Notes under the pieces: generated by a model
Told to the model about the DNA's origin: nothing
Databases searched by the model: none
What the model saw: the letters and a program-made list of their open reading frames with translations, nothing else
Program-made: the position numbers and the translations under genes
Assembly (NCBI RefSeq): GCF_003254575.1
Contig: NZ_QJUA01000003.1
Location: forward strand, 124,001 to 188,000
Length of the DNA stretch: 64,000 bases
Direction: 5' to 3'
Source of the DNA: Mycobacterium kyogaense
GTDB taxonomy: Bacteria > Actinomycetota > Actinomycetes > Mycobacteriales > Mycobacteriaceae
In this document: positions 1 to 11,541 of the stretch, piece after piece
How the letters are laid out: each line of letters starts with the position of its first letter
How positions within the stretch are numbered: position 1 is the stretch's first letter

Positions 1-853
1 GCACCGCCGCCTCGAACGTCCGGACGGGCCAGCCGAGCATCGCCGCAGTGAATTCCTCACTGGCCGTGCGCACGTCGACAGCGCCGGCGTTGGTTGCCAT
101 CCGCTCGAGGTCGGCCGGATCGAAGGTGTGGAGGTCGACCACCGCCTCGAGCGCCGCGGCCCGCGACGACTCGTCGAGTTCGGTCTGCGGCCGGCGCCAG
201 TCCGAGAGCATCGGGAGCTTGGTGACGTTGGTGGCGATCCGCCAGGTCAGCGTCGACAGCTCGCGGGCGTAACGGTTGCCCACCGTGGTCGGCTCACCGG
301 CGAACACGAAGCGACCGCCGGGCTTGAGGACGCGCACGACCTCGCGTAGGGACAGCTCCACGTCGGGGATGTGGTGCAGCACCGCGTGGCCGACGACCAG
401 ATCGAAGGTGTCGTCCGGGTACGGGATGCCCTCGGCGTCGGCGACCCGGCCGTCGATGTCGAGCCCGAGGGACTGGCCATTGCGGGTGGCCACCTTCACC
501 ATGCCCGGCGACAGGTCGGTGACCGAGCCGCGCCGCGCGACCCCGGCCTGGATCAGGTTGAGCAGGAAGAACCCCGTGCCGCAGCCCAGCTCCAACGCGC
601 GGTCGTAGGGCAGCTCCCGCTGCACCTGCGCGGGCACAGCGGCGTCGAATCGGCCGCGGGCGTAATCGACGCAGCGCTGGTCGTAGGAGATCGACCATTT
701 CTCGTCGTAGGTCTCGGCCTCCCAGTCGTGGTAGAGCACCTGGGCGAGCTTGGTGTCCTGCATCGCGGCTTCGACCTGCTCTTCGGTCGCTCGCGGGTTC
801 GGAGCCGGGACGGCGACATCGGAACCAGTGCCGGCGTCGTTCGTTGTCGTCAT
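1..853 (-). CDS. SAM-dependent class I methyltransferase (partial, runs off the left edge)
   Basis: Leftward reading frame from ATG at 853 that stays open to base 1, so the C-terminus lies outside the window. The Rossmann methyltransferase motif I reads ALELGCGTGFFLLNL at about residues 88-102. It is followed by an acidic motif (GRVADAEGIPYPDDTFDLVV) and the post-motif HAVLHHIPDVE typical of SAM methyltransferases. It corresponds by order to Rv3038c of M. tuberculosis, downstream of the EchA17-like, NUDIX and ABC genes. Only 44 bp separate it from the crotonase stop, so it is probably the last gene of that operon. The substrate is not evident from sequence. Confidence 0.88.
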   Translation of the reverse strand, partial: MTTTNDAGTGSDVAVPAPNPRATEEQVEAAMQDTKLAQVLYHDWEAETYDEKWSISYDQRCVDYARGRFDAAVPAQVQRELPYDRALELGCGTGFFLLNLIQAGVARRGSVTDLSPGMVKVATRNGQSLGLDIDGRVADAEGIPYPDDTFDLVVGHAVLHHIPDVELSLREVVRVLKPGGRFVFAGEPTTVGNRYARELSTLTWRIATNVTKLPMLSDWRRPQTELDESSRAAALEAVVDLHTFDPADLERMATNAGAVDVRTASEEFTAAMLGWPVRTFEAAV

Positions 854-883
854 GCAGGGCAGCCTAACGCTCCGGCGGCAGTG

Positions 884-909
884 CCGGTCACGGCCGGTCA
901 CGGCCGGTC
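884..909. repeat. 10-bp tandem repeat at the 3' end of the crotonase gene
   Basis: Two and a half direct copies of a unit read as CCGGTCACGG lie across the crotonase stop codon and the short gap before the methyltransferase. The stop codon of the crotonase lies within the repeat. Confidence 0.7.
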
Positions 910-1563
910 GAAGGCGGCCTTGGCTGCAGCGAGCACGTCGGGGGGATAGTCGAGGAAGCGGCGCGCCCGGGCCAGCGCGGCGTCGTACACGCCGTCCGGC
1001 GCGACCAGTTCGTCGACCAGACCGAGTGCGAGTGCCTCCCGCGCGTCCACGAAGCGCCCCGTGAACACCAGGTCTCGAGCCTTGCTGGGGCCGACGGCGG
1101 CGGCCAGGCGCGTCGCGCCGCCGCCGACGGGGGCCATCCCGCCCAGGATCTCGGTAGCCCCGAACTTCGCGTTGTCGCCGCTGACCCGCCAGTCGGCGGC
1201 CAGCGCAAGGGCCAGTCCCGCTCCGAGGGCGTAGCCGGTGACGGCGGCGATCGTCGGGCGGGGCACCGCGGCGAGCGCCTCGACGGCCGTCTGGCACAGC
1301 TGCGCGGCCACCGCGGCCTCGTCGGTGTCCAGGGTCTGCAGTTCGGGCATGTCCTCGCCAGCGGAGAAGATCTCGTGGCCGCCGAACACGATGATCGCGG
1401 CGAGATCCTGCCGCTGCCTCAGGTCCTCGGCGGCCTCGACGATTTCCCGGCAGACCTGGCGCGTCAGGGCGTTCGTCGGCGGCCGCGACAGCAGGAGTGT
1501 CGCGATCCGGGGCTCGTCGGAGGCCTGGTCGCGGCTGGTGTGGACGCTGACGAACTCGCTCAC
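898..1563 (-). CDS. echA17: enoyl-CoA hydratase/isomerase family protein, EchA17-like, short C-terminus
   Basis: Crotonase-fold protein of 221 residues, begun at ATG 1563, which overlaps the NUDIX stop by 4 bp. The oxyanion-hole segment [13 protein letters not shown] (about residue 63) and the [20 protein letters not shown] segment are present. The second catalytic Glu of hydratases is kept in FGATEILGG. The first (within GGGCE in rat mitochondrial hydratase) is replaced by Leu-Ala, so a two-Glu hydratase mechanism is doubtful. Crotonases usually have about 250-260 residues. This one ends in AAKAAFDRP, about 30 residues early, at a small tandem repeat, and other frames downstream do not restore the missing helix. 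Its position matches Rv3039c. A fatty acyl-CoA role is inferred from the family only. Confidence 0.87.
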   Translation of the reverse strand: MSEFVSVHTSRDQASDEPRIATLLLSRPPTNALTRQVCREIVEAAEDLRQRQDLAAIIVFGGHEIFSAGEDMPELQTLDTDEAAVAAQLCQTAVEALAAVPRPTIAAVTGYALGAGLALALAADWRVSGDNAKFGATEILGGMAPVGGGATRLAAAVGPSKARDLVFTGRFVDAREALALGLVDELVAPDGVYDAALARARRFLDYPPDVLAAAKAAFDRP

Positions 1564-2405
1564 GACTGCGAGGCGCGGTCAGTGTGGCCTTGCGGGGCGC
1601 GGCGATTGCGGGCGGCGTTGTAGCGCTCGCTGTTGAAGAACTCGATCTCCCAATTGCCGCCCGGCTTCGCCGACAGCGACGGCTCGATCGCGACGATCTG
1701 CCGCTCGACGGCCAGCACCTCGGCCACCGTGCGGCCGGCCAGCGCGTCGAGCTGCGTCCAGGTCGGCGGGAGCAGGAAGCTGCGGCCCTCGGCGAAGTCG
1801 TCGAGGGCAGCCTCAGGGGTCACCCAGCCGGCCTTGTCGGTTTCGGTGTTGTCGCCGTCGGCGCTCTGCCCCTGCGGCAGTGCGCCGACGAAGAAGTACG
1901 TGTCGTAGCGGCGGGTGCGCTCTTCCTTCGGAGTCACCCAGTTGGCCCAGGGCCTCAGCAGATCTGACCGCAATACGAGCTTCTCGGCGCGCAGGAACTC
2001 ACCGAACGACAACTGCTTGCTCTCCAGCGCGGCACGCTGTTCGCGGTAGACCGACGCGTCGTCGACCAGCAGGTCGGGATCGTCGGCAGAGCCCGCGAAC
2101 AGCACTCCGGACTCTTCGAACGTCTCCCGCGCGGCGGCACACACCAGCGCCTCGGCGAGCTCGCTGTCGACACCGAGCCGCTCCGCCCACCAGCGCGGCT
2201 CGGGTCCGTGCCAGGCGATGTCCGCGTGGCGGTCGCGGTCGTCGACCCCGCCGCCGGGAAACACCATCACCCCGGCGACGAACTCCATCGCCGCGTGCCG
2301 GCGCATCAGGAAGACTTCGATTCCCTCGGCCATCCCATGGGCCTTGTCGCGCAGCAGCATCACGGTCGCCGCGGGGCGCGGAACCAGCGGATCGTCGGAC
2401 GTCAT
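1560..2405 (-). CDS. NUDIX hydrolase (NUDT7/NUDT19-like, Rv3040c type)
   Basis: 281-residue protein with [10 protein letters not shown] followed, after an insertion, by [16 protein letters not shown]. Together these form a Nudix box with the catalytic REUxEExGU core (RETFEESGV). A long insertion between the glycine part and the REUxEE helix is typical of the larger coenzyme-A-directed Nudix proteins, which fits placement next to a crotonase. It could therefore hydrolyse CoA or acyl-CoA derivatives; that is inference. The start ATG at 2405 overlaps the stop of the upstream ABC ATPase by 4 bp, and its own stop overlaps the crotonase start, so the genes are translationally coupled. Confidence 0.9.
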   Translation of the reverse strand: MTSDDPLVPRPAATVMLLRDKAHGMAEGIEVFLMRRHAAMEFVAGVMVFPGGGVDDRDRHADIAWHGPEPRWWAERLGVDSELAEALVCAAARETFEESGVLFAGSADDPDLLVDDASVYREQRAALESKQLSFGEFLRAEKLVLRSDLLRPWANWVTPKEERTRRYDTYFFVGALPQGQSADGDNTETDKAGWVTPEAALDDFAEGRSFLLPPTWTQLDALAGRTVAEVLAVERQIVAIEPSLSAKPGGNWEIEFFNSERYNAARNRRAPQGHTDRASQS

Positions 2406-3253
2406 GAACGCCTCCTGTGGGCGGCTCGGGTGCGCGCGCGGCGCGCGAAGTAGCGGCCGTCGATCAGATCCAGGGCGATCGACTGACCGAAGGCGGCGGA
2501 CAAATTGTCTGCGGTGAGCACATCGGTGAGCAGGCCGGCGGCGACGACCGAGCCCTCGGACAGGATCAGGCAGTGTGAGAAGCCGGGCGGGATCTCCTCG
2601 ACATGGTGGGTGACCAGCACCATCGCCGGCGCGTCCGGGTCGAGTGCGAGATCACTGAGCCGGGCCACGAGTTCCTCACGGCCGCCGAGGTCCAGCCCCG
2701 CGGCCGGCTCGTCGAGCAGCAGGAGCTCGGGGTCGGTCATCAGGGCGCGCGCGATGAGCACCCGTTTCCGCTCGCCTTCGGACAGCGTGCCGTAGGTACG
2801 GTCGGCCAGATGCTCGCCGCCGACGCTTTCGAGCATGTCGAGAGCCTGGGCGTAGTCGACGTCGTCGTAGCGCTCCCGCCACCGGCCGAGCACCGCGTAG
2901 CCCGCCGACACCACGAGGTCGCGCACGATCTCGTCGTCGGGAACCCGTTGGGCGAGAGAGGCGCTGCTCAGCCCGATGCGGGCCCGCAGCTCCGACATGT
3001 CGACCCGGCCCAGTCGCTCACCGAGGATGAAGGCGGTGCCCGACGACGGGTGTTCCATGGCGGCGGCGATGCGCAGCAGCGACGTCTTGCCGGCTCCGTT
3101 CGGTCCGACGATCACCCACCGTTCGTCGAGCTCCACCGACCAGGTGATGGGCCCGACCAGCAGACGCCCGTTGCGCCGCAACGTGACCTTCGCGAAGTCG
3201 ATGAGCAGGTCTTCGTCGGCTACTGGTTCTTCATCACCGGGGTCGGCTGGCAC
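2402..3253 (-). CDS. ABC transporter ATP-binding protein (Rv3041c type)
   Basis: Single nucleotide-binding domain of 283 residues. Walker A is VGPNGAGKTSLL (about residue 51), the signature is LSEGERKRVLIARALM, Walker B is LLLLDEPAAGLD, and the switch His is in VTHHVEE. The start is GTG at 3253. No permease gene adjoins it, so its membrane partner, if any, is elsewhere; many proteins of this branch (ModF/YlmA-like) have no dedicated permease. It heads the four-gene operon ABC-NUDIX-crotonase-methyltransferase. Confidence 0.9.
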   Translation of the reverse strand: MPADPGDEEPVADEDLLIDFAKVTLRRNGRLLVGPITWSVELDERWVIVGPNGAGKTSLLRIAAAMEHPSSGTAFILGERLGRVDMSELRARIGLSSASLAQRVPDDEIVRDLVVSAGYAVLGRWRERYDDVDYAQALDMLESVGGEHLADRTYGTLSEGERKRVLIARALMTDPELLLLDEPAAGLDLGGREELVARLSDLALDPDAPAMVLVTHHVEEIPPGFSHCLILSEGSVVAAGLLTDVLTADNLSAAFGQSIALDLIDGRYFARRARTRAAHRRRS

Positions 3254-3266
3254 CCGCTCATCGTAG

Positions 3267-3965
3267 TCAGCCCTCGCGGTGTGACCCGTGAGCGACGCCT
3301 GACTCGACGAGTGGGCCCGCCTCGCCCGCGGTGACAGGTCGACGGACCTGCGCCCATCCGCTGGCCGCGAGGAGGCGCGGCGGGGTCAGGCGGACGAACA
3401 GCTGCACCAGCGGCCCGATCCCGAAGGCGTACGCCAGCGTTCCGATGCCGACGGTGCCGCCGAGGAGCCACCCGAGTGCCAGCACGGTGACCTCGATCGT
3501 GGTGCGGACCAGACGAACCGAGCGACCGGTGGCGCCCACCAGTCCCGTCATCAGTCCGTCCCGCGGTCCGGGCCCGAGCCCCGCGCCGATGTAGAGGACC
3601 GTGCTCAGTGCGTTGAGGACCACGGCGCCCACCATCAGCGCGGCGTGGGCCGGCAGGGACTGCGGCGCCGTGATGAGGGTCAGCGCACCGTCGACGGTGA
3701 CGGCGATGACGATGACGTTGGCGACGGTGCCGATTCCGGGTCGGTTGCGCAGCGGGATCCAGGCCAGCAGCACCGCCACCCCGACGACCGCCGAGGCCGT
3801 GCCGATCGTCATTCCGGTGCGCAGTGCCAGCCCCTGGTGGAAGACGTCCCAGGGGTCCAGCCCGAGGCCGGCGCGCACCATCATCGCCATGGAGGTGCCG
3901 TAGCCGGTGAGCCCGGCGAGCAGGATGGCGCCACGCACGGCTCCCCTTCCGACTGCGGACCTCAC
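3267..3965 (-). CDS. YczE/YyaS/YitT-type integral membrane protein
   Basis: 232 residues with about five to six hydrophobic segments. It shows the conserved N-terminal pattern of YczE proteins (AGLGLDPWDVFHQGLA, about residues 33-48) and a second Gly-Pro motif, AGLGPGPRDGLMTGL, in the middle. The start is GTG 3965, which overlaps the stop of the 50-residue ORF upstream by 4 bp (GTGA). In Bacillus and actinobacteria YczE genes lie next to MocR regulators, as here. The transported compound is unknown; exporter function and control by the divergent MocR are inferred from gene neighbourhood. Confidence 0.85.
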   Translation of the reverse strand: MRSAVGRGAVRGAILLAGLTGYGTSMAMMVRAGLGLDPWDVFHQGLALRTGMTIGTASAVVGVAVLLAWIPLRNRPGIGTVANVIVIAVTVDGALTLITAPQSLPAHAALMVGAVVLNALSTVLYIGAGLGPGPRDGLMTGLVGATGRSVRLVRTTIEVTVLALGWLLGGTVGIGTLAYAFGIGPLVQLFVRLTPPRLLAASGWAQVRRPVTAGEAGPLVESGVAHGSHREG

Positions 3966-4114
3966 GCGTGGTCGGGGAAGTGCATGCGGATCGCGTCGAG
4001 CTCGGTACGCATGCGGCGGGCGTCGGAGTCGCGCTCGTCGAGCGTTCCGCCGACAGACGGGAGGTAGTACAGGTCAGCCAGCCGGAGGGCCAGTCGAGAT
4101 ATCCAGTGAGTCAT
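3962..4114 (-). CDS. small hypothetical protein (50 aa) coupled to the YczE gene
   Basis: Short ORF starting at ATG 4114 (MTHWISRLALRLADLYYLPS...) and ending in HFPDHA. A longer frame upstream extends into the MocR gene and has no plausible start, so the short version is chosen. The stop overlaps the GTG of the YczE gene by 4 bp, and the start lies just downstream of the divergent operator region. It looks soluble, with an Asp/Arg-rich amphipathic C-terminal half. No family is recognised. Confidence 0.6.
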   Translation of the reverse strand: MTHWISRLALRLADLYYLPSVGGTLDERDSDARRMRTELDAIRMHFPDHA

Positions 4115-4133
4115 GCCGCCATCATCTGGCTGG

Positions 4134-4172
4134 ACTGGCTTGCCCATCAATAGCCAGTTGGGCAATACTGGC
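4134..4172. promoter_or_regulatory. probable MocR operator in the divergent intergenic region
   Basis: Only 62 bp separate the two divergent starts. Within them ACTGGC occurs directly at 4134-4139 and 4167-4172 and inverted at 4153-4158. A 7-bp inverted repeat, TTGCCCA (4140-4146) and TGGGCAA (4159-4165), is interleaved. Two direct half-sites plus one inverted copy resemble the arrangement described for PdxR/MocR-type operators. Confidence 0.55.
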
Positions 4173-4176
4173 CTCA

Positions 4177-5616
4177 ATGACTGGGTCAATGACTGCCAGA
4201 TCCCTCGATGTGGATCTGTTGTGCCGAGAACTGGGCAACTGGCGCACGTCCAGTCGCACCGGGCCGGCCTACCACGGCCTGTCCGATGCGATCCGGCTGC
4301 TGATCGTGGACGGTCGTATCCCGATCGGGGCGCGGCTGCCCAGCGAGCGCGCGCTGGCCGAGGCATTGCACGTCTCCCGCACCACGGTGACTGCGGCGTA
4401 CACCCAGCTGCGCGAGGACGGATATCTCAACGCCAGGCAAGGTGCCCGCAGCACGACCGCGCTGCCCGTGTCCCCGTCGGCACCCTCGTTGACCATTCCG
4501 ACCGCCAATCTGGCCGCCGCGACGCTCGCTGCCCCTGCCGCGGTGGTGTCGCAGGCCTATGCCGACGCGGCCGAGCTGGTCACCCCGTATCTGCGCGACA
4601 TCGGCATCGAACTGCGTGGCGTGCCGGCACTGCGCGAGGCCATCGCCGAAAGATATTGCGCCAGAGGGCTTCCCACCGATCCGGACGAGATCATGGTGAC
4701 CACCGGCGCGCTGCACGCGATCGGCCTGATCCTGGCCACCTACACCCAGCCCGACGATCGCGTGCTCGTCGAGCAGCCGACGTATCACGGTGGACTTGCG
4801 GCGATGGCCACCCGCGGCGTGCGGCCGGTGCCCGTGGCGATGACATCCACGGGATGGGAGCTCGACGCCGTGGAGGCGGCGATCCGGCAGCTGGTGCCGA
4901 GCCTGGCCTATCTCATCCCCGACAACCACAACCCCACCGGGTTGACGTTGCCGCCCGCCGGCAGGCGCCGGCTCGCGCAGATCATCGCCGATACCCGCAC
5001 CCGCACGATCATCGACGAGACCATCACCGACATGTGGCTCGACGAGCAGGTACCACCCCCTTTCGCCGCGTCGCTGACCGCGGGCCGGGATCTGGTGCTG
5101 ACGGTCGGATCGATGTCGAAGTCGTTCTGGGGTGGGTTGCGGATCGGCTGGATCCGCGCCGAGCGAACCACGCTCGCGACCGTGGCGGCGTTGCGACCAG
5201 CGGTCGACATGGGCACCCCGGTCTTCGAACAGCTCGCTGCGGCAAGGCTTTTGGCCGCCGAGAACGACGTGCTGCCGGAACGGCGGGAGATCCTGCGGAC
5301 CCGGCGGGCGCTGCTGCTCGACCTGATGCGCGAGCATCTGCCCGACTGGCGCCCCGCACCCGGAACGGGCGGGATGTCGCTGTGGGTGCGGTTACCCGCG
5401 CCGATGAGTTCGGCGTTGTCCGCGGCAGCGTCGCGGATGGGTCTGGAGATCCCGCCCGGCCCCCGCTTCGGTGTGGACGGCACGCTCGAGCGGTTCATCC
5501 GCGTGCCCTACACGTTGCCCGACAATCAGCTCGTCGAATCCATCACGCTGCTGGCTCGGGCCTGGCGGACGGTGACCGGATCGGCACCCGCCGAACCAGC
5601 CGCCGTCATCGTGTGA
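4177..5616 (+). CDS. MocR-type GntR/aminotransferase-fold transcriptional regulator
   Basis: 479 residues from ATG 4177; an in-frame ATG at 4189 is an alternative. The N-terminus is a GntR winged HTH (RLPSERALAEALHVSRTTVT, about residues 51-70, then AAYTQLREDGYL). A fold-type I aminotransferase domain follows, with PDNHNPTGLTLP for substrate/PLP binding and SMSKSFWGG containing the Schiff-base lysine. This is the MocR layout: a PLP- or amino-compound-sensing regulator. It is divergent from the YczE gene, which it likely controls together with itself. It is convergent with serB, with stop codons directly abutting at 5616/5617. Confidence 0.92.
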   Translation: MTGSMTARSLDVDLLCRELGNWRTSSRTGPAYHGLSDAIRLLIVDGRIPIGARLPSERALAEALHVSRTTVTAAYTQLREDGYLNARQGARSTTALPVSPSAPSLTIPTANLAAATLAAPAAVVSQAYADAAELVTPYLRDIGIELRGVPALREAIAERYCARGLPTDPDEIMVTTGALHAIGLILATYTQPDDRVLVEQPTYHGGLAAMATRGVRPVPVAMTSTGWELDAVEAAIRQLVPSLAYLIPDNHNPTGLTLPPAGRRRLAQIIADTRTRTIIDETITDMWLDEQVPPPFAASLTAGRDLVLTVGSMSKSFWGGLRIGWIRAERTTLATVAALRPAVDMGTPVFEQLAAARLLAAENDVLPERREILRTRRALLLDLMREHLPDWRPAPGTGGMSLWVRLPAPMSSALSAAASRMGLEIPPGPRFGVDGTLERFIRVPYTLPDNQLVESITLLARAWRTVTGSAPAEPAAVIV

Positions 5617-8835
<3,219 letters not shown>

Positions 8836-9981
8836 ATGGCCGTGTCGCTGGCAGCAGCGTGGACCAGCCGTTCCGGCGCTCAGCGCGTGCCCGTGATCGC
8901 ACTCGGCACCGTACTGGCGGCCCTGCTGTCCGGATGCGGTCAATCGGACCAGGCGACGGGACCCGCAGCCCCTCCGACGTCGATCGTCACCAGCACCACC
9001 CGCATCGCGAGCGCGGGCGTTCTGGGCAACGACCGGCGACCGGACGAATCCTGTGCGCCGGAGCCCGCACCGCTCGATGACGGTCCGCCCGAGCGGGAGG
9101 TGCGCAACGCCACCGGGCACGCCATCACTCCCCCGATCCCCGACACCACGACGGTGGTGGCCGACCCGCAGCGCATCGTCGCCCTCGCCGGCGATCAGCT
9201 CGACGCGCTGTGCGCGCTGGGGCTGCAGTCCCGCGTCGTCGCCGCCGCTCTGCCCGACGGCTCCTCCGATCAACCCTCGTATCTCGGTACCGCGATCCAC
9301 GAGCTGCCGGCGACGGGCAGCCGGACCGACCCGGACCTCGACGCCGTGCGGGGTGCCCGGCCCGACCTGATCCTCGGCTCGGTGGGGCTCACTCCGGAGG
9401 AGCACCCGGCTCTCGCGCAGATCGCGCCGACGGTGTTCACCGGTCCGCCGGGCACGGCGTGGAAGGACGATCTGCGCGCGGTCGGCGCCGCGACGGGTCG
9501 GCTCGAGGCCGCCAATCGGCTCGTCGAGGACTTCGACCGCCAGGCCGACCGGGTGGGCTCCGACAGCGACGCCACCCACTTCCAGGCCTCGGTCGTGCAG
9601 TTCACCGACACCACCATGCGCATCTTCGGCACCGACAACTTCCCGGGCAGTGTCATCGCCGACGTCGGTGTGGATCGACCTGTCACACAACGTTTCTCGG
9701 ACAAGCCCTACGTCGAGGTGGGCATCACCGACACCGACCTCGCGGGCTCTCCCGACTTCTCCGCCGCCGACGGCGACATCGTCTACGTCTCGTTCGCCAC
9801 CGCCGAGGCTCGCGAACGAGCCCCCAAGGTGATGGACAGCGATGCGTGGAAGAAGTTGTCGGCCAACCGCGACAACCGCGTCTACGCGGTCAACAACGAG
9901 ATCTGGCAGACAGGCGAGGGCATTGTGGCCGCCCGCGGCATCATGACCGACCTGCGGCTGGTCAACGCGCCGATCAACTGA
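8836..9981 (+). CDS. fecB: FecB-like periplasmic iron/heme-binding lipoprotein
   Basis: About 381 residues from ATG 8836 (GTG 8830 or 8887 are possible starts). A hydrophobic signal VIALGTVLAALLSGCG ends in a lipobox, so the Cys would be lipidated and the protein exported to the outer face of the membrane. The mature part has the TroA/FecB fold: ADPQRIVALAGDQLDALCAL near residue 110, then ARPDLILGSVGLTPEEHPAL and VYAVNNEIWQTGEGIVAARG. Mycobacterial FecB has been linked to siderophore and heme handling. No permease genes adjoin it. Its end overlaps the convergent oxygenase gene by 8 bp. In M. tuberculosis fecB is followed directly by adhC; here about 12.6 kb intervene. Confidence 0.9.
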   Translation: MAVSLAAAWTSRSGAQRVPVIALGTVLAALLSGCGQSDQATGPAAPPTSIVTSTTRIASAGVLGNDRRPDESCAPEPAPLDDGPPEREVRNATGHAITPPIPDTTTVVADPQRIVALAGDQLDALCALGLQSRVVAAALPDGSSDQPSYLGTAIHELPATGSRTDPDLDAVRGARPDLILGSVGLTPEEHPALAQIAPTVFTGPPGTAWKDDLRAVGAATGRLEAANRLVEDFDRQADRVGSDSDATHFQASVVQFTDTTMRIFGTDNFPGSVIADVGVDRPVTQRFSDKPYVEVGITDTDLAGSPDFSAADGDIVYVSFATAEARERAPKVMDSDAWKKLSANRDNRVYAVNNEIWQTGEGIVAARGIMTDLRLVNAPIN

Positions 9982-11029
9982 CCCGGTCGCGATGACGCGA
10001 CTGTTGACCGAACTGGTTGGGTTCCAGCGCTCCGTCGGGCAGAACCAGTTCACCGGATTCGACGCGGCTGCGCAGATACGCGAAGGTCTGCGCCGTCTGC
10101 GCGAAGAGATGCTCGCCCGCGCGCAACGCCGGGCGTTGCGAGGCGGCGGCATCGGCGAACTGCGGCAGGGGTGCGACGACGGTGTCGTAGTCGACGTTGA
10201 AGAACAGGGGGAAGGAGTAGCGCTCCTCGGCGACGCGCCGCACGCGATGGCTGGTGGCCACGAACACCCCGTTGGTCCACAACTCCAACAGGTCACCGAT
10301 GTTGACCACGTACGTGCCCTCGATCGGCGGCACGTCGATCCACTCCCCGGCGCCGTTCTGCACTTCCAGCCCCGGCGCTGTCGGTTTGAGCAACGTGAAG
10401 CATTCGTAGTCGGTGTGCGCGCCGATCCCGGGTGCGTCACTGGCCTCCGAATTGAACGGGTAGTGGACCAGGCGCAGCTGACTCGGCGGCTTGGTGGCGT
10501 GTCGGGAGAACACGTCCGGGTCCTCCCCCAGCGCCACCGCGAACGCCCGGAGCAGCCGGTGCCCGACGGCCATGATGGCGTCGTAGTAGGCCGTCACCGC
10601 GGCCGCGAAGCCGGGTACCGCGGGCCAGGTGTTCGGCCCGAGCATCGGGTTCCCGCTCAGGTGGTCGGGGTCGTCGGCCGGGAGGTCCAAGCCGGTGTCG
10701 AACGCCTCCTTGTAGTCGCCGACACCGGTTTCGACACCTTCCTCGCCGACGGGGACGTATCCGCGGTGGCATCGGGACAGACCGATGTAGCTGCGCATCT
10801 TCTCCTCGACGGGGAGAGCGAAGAACTCTTTCGTGGCCGCCAGCAGGTGGTCGAACAACGCCTCGTCGATGCCCGATCCGCGGATGTAGAAGAAGCCGAT
10901 GTCGCGGGCGGCGGCCCCGATCTCGGCGGCGACCCGCTCCTGGTCGGCGGGCTCGTCCGAGTACAGACCGCCGATGTCGATGACCGGTATCGACGTGAAA
11001 GACATTCCAGCGTTGCCGGCACTGCTCAC
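9974..11029 (-). CDS. 2-oxoglutarate/Fe(II) oxygenase, isopenicillin N synthase family
   Basis: 351 residues from GTG 11029, which overlaps the preceding stop (GTGA) and has AAGGAG 10 bases upstream; ATG 11005 is the alternative. The N-terminal DIOX domain (IPVIDIGGLYSDEPADQERV) and RDIGFFYIRGSGID are followed by the double-stranded beta-helix. Its iron triad is GAHTDYECFTLLK (HxD) and ATSHRVRRV (distal His, with the 2OG-binding Arg nearby). It is the last gene of the ureide-type operon. A hydroxylation or oxidative cleavage of the imported compound or an intermediate is likely, but the substrate cannot be read from sequence. It is distinct from the TauD-like xanthine hydroxylase (XanA) family. 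Confidence 0.88.
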   Translation of the reverse strand: MSSAGNAGMSFTSIPVIDIGGLYSDEPADQERVAAEIGAAARDIGFFYIRGSGIDEALFDHLLAATKEFFALPVEEKMRSYIGLSRCHRGYVPVGEEGVETGVGDYKEAFDTGLDLPADDPDHLSGNPMLGPNTWPAVPGFAAAVTAYYDAIMAVGHRLLRAFAVALGEDPDVFSRHATKPPSQLRLVHYPFNSEASDAPGIGAHTDYECFTLLKPTAPGLEVQNGAGEWIDVPPIEGTYVVNIGDLLELWTNGVFVATSHRVRRVAEERYSFPLFFNVDYDTVVAPLPQFADAAASQRPALRAGEHLFAQTAQTFAYLRSRVESGELVLPDGALEPNQFGQQSRHRDRVS

Positions 11030-11541
11030 GGTGTCGTCACTCCTTCTCGTGCGGTGATCGTCCAGCGGACACCGTCGACGACGATGTGATCGTCGTGGCA
11101 TCGCCAGTCGCGTATCCGGTCGGCGTGGGTGACCTGGGCGCCCGCGGCGGTCGCCCAGCCGATCAGCTCACCCACGCGGACCAGGACGGCCCTCTGCGGG
11201 CCGGCCGACAGGAACAGTGCACCTGCGGGTTCGACGGGACCGTCTTCGCGCACCCAGTGTTCGGTGTAGCGCTCGTGAACGCCTGTTTCCACCAGTGTTG
11301 TTCCCTCCCAATGCATCCGACCCGCATCGGGGATGTCGGTCGGCTCGGTGTCGACGTCGCGGCGCCAGTGGAACACGTCGTCGGTCGCAGAGAGGACGCC
11401 GGCGAAGCCGCGGGTGTCGACATAGCCGGTCGGCCCCTGCAGCCACAGCACGTCGGTGGACGTGTCCGGCGGCCCCTCGGCCGGTACCAGCAGCACGCGG
11501 CGCCACAATCCGATGTGCTCGCCCGCCGACACCTCGGTCAT
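11026..11541 (-). CDS. conserved-looking protein of unknown function in the ureide operon
   Basis: 171 residues from ATG 11541, overlapping the allantoicase stop by 4 bp; the frame continues upstream only as an antisense-like shadow inside allantoicase. It contains GLWRRVLLVP, then VLWLQGPTGYVDTRGFAG and HWVREDGPVEPAG, giving alternating beta strands without signal peptide or membrane segment. The pattern of a Trp-rich start followed by YVDTR is loosely like the lipocalin-like HRI1 family, but that is a weak resemblance by eye. Coupling on both sides (it overlaps the oxygenase start too) argues that it is a real and functionally linked gene, perhaps an enzyme or binding protein of the pathway. 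Confidence 0.75.
   Translation of the reverse strand: MTEVSAGEHIGLWRRVLLVPAEGPPDTSTDVLWLQGPTGYVDTRGFAGVLSATDDVFHWRRDVDTEPTDIPDAGRMHWEGTTLVETGVHERYTEHWVREDGPVEPAGALFLSAGPQRAVLVRVGELIGWATAAGAQVTHADRIRDWRCHDDHIVVDGVRWTITAREGVTTP

Noticed and set aside
884..909. Frameshift at the tandem repeat as the cause of the short crotonase
   Set aside because: Reading the downstream bases in the other frames does not restore any crotonase-like helix before the methyltransferase start; a deletion or natural short end is more likely.
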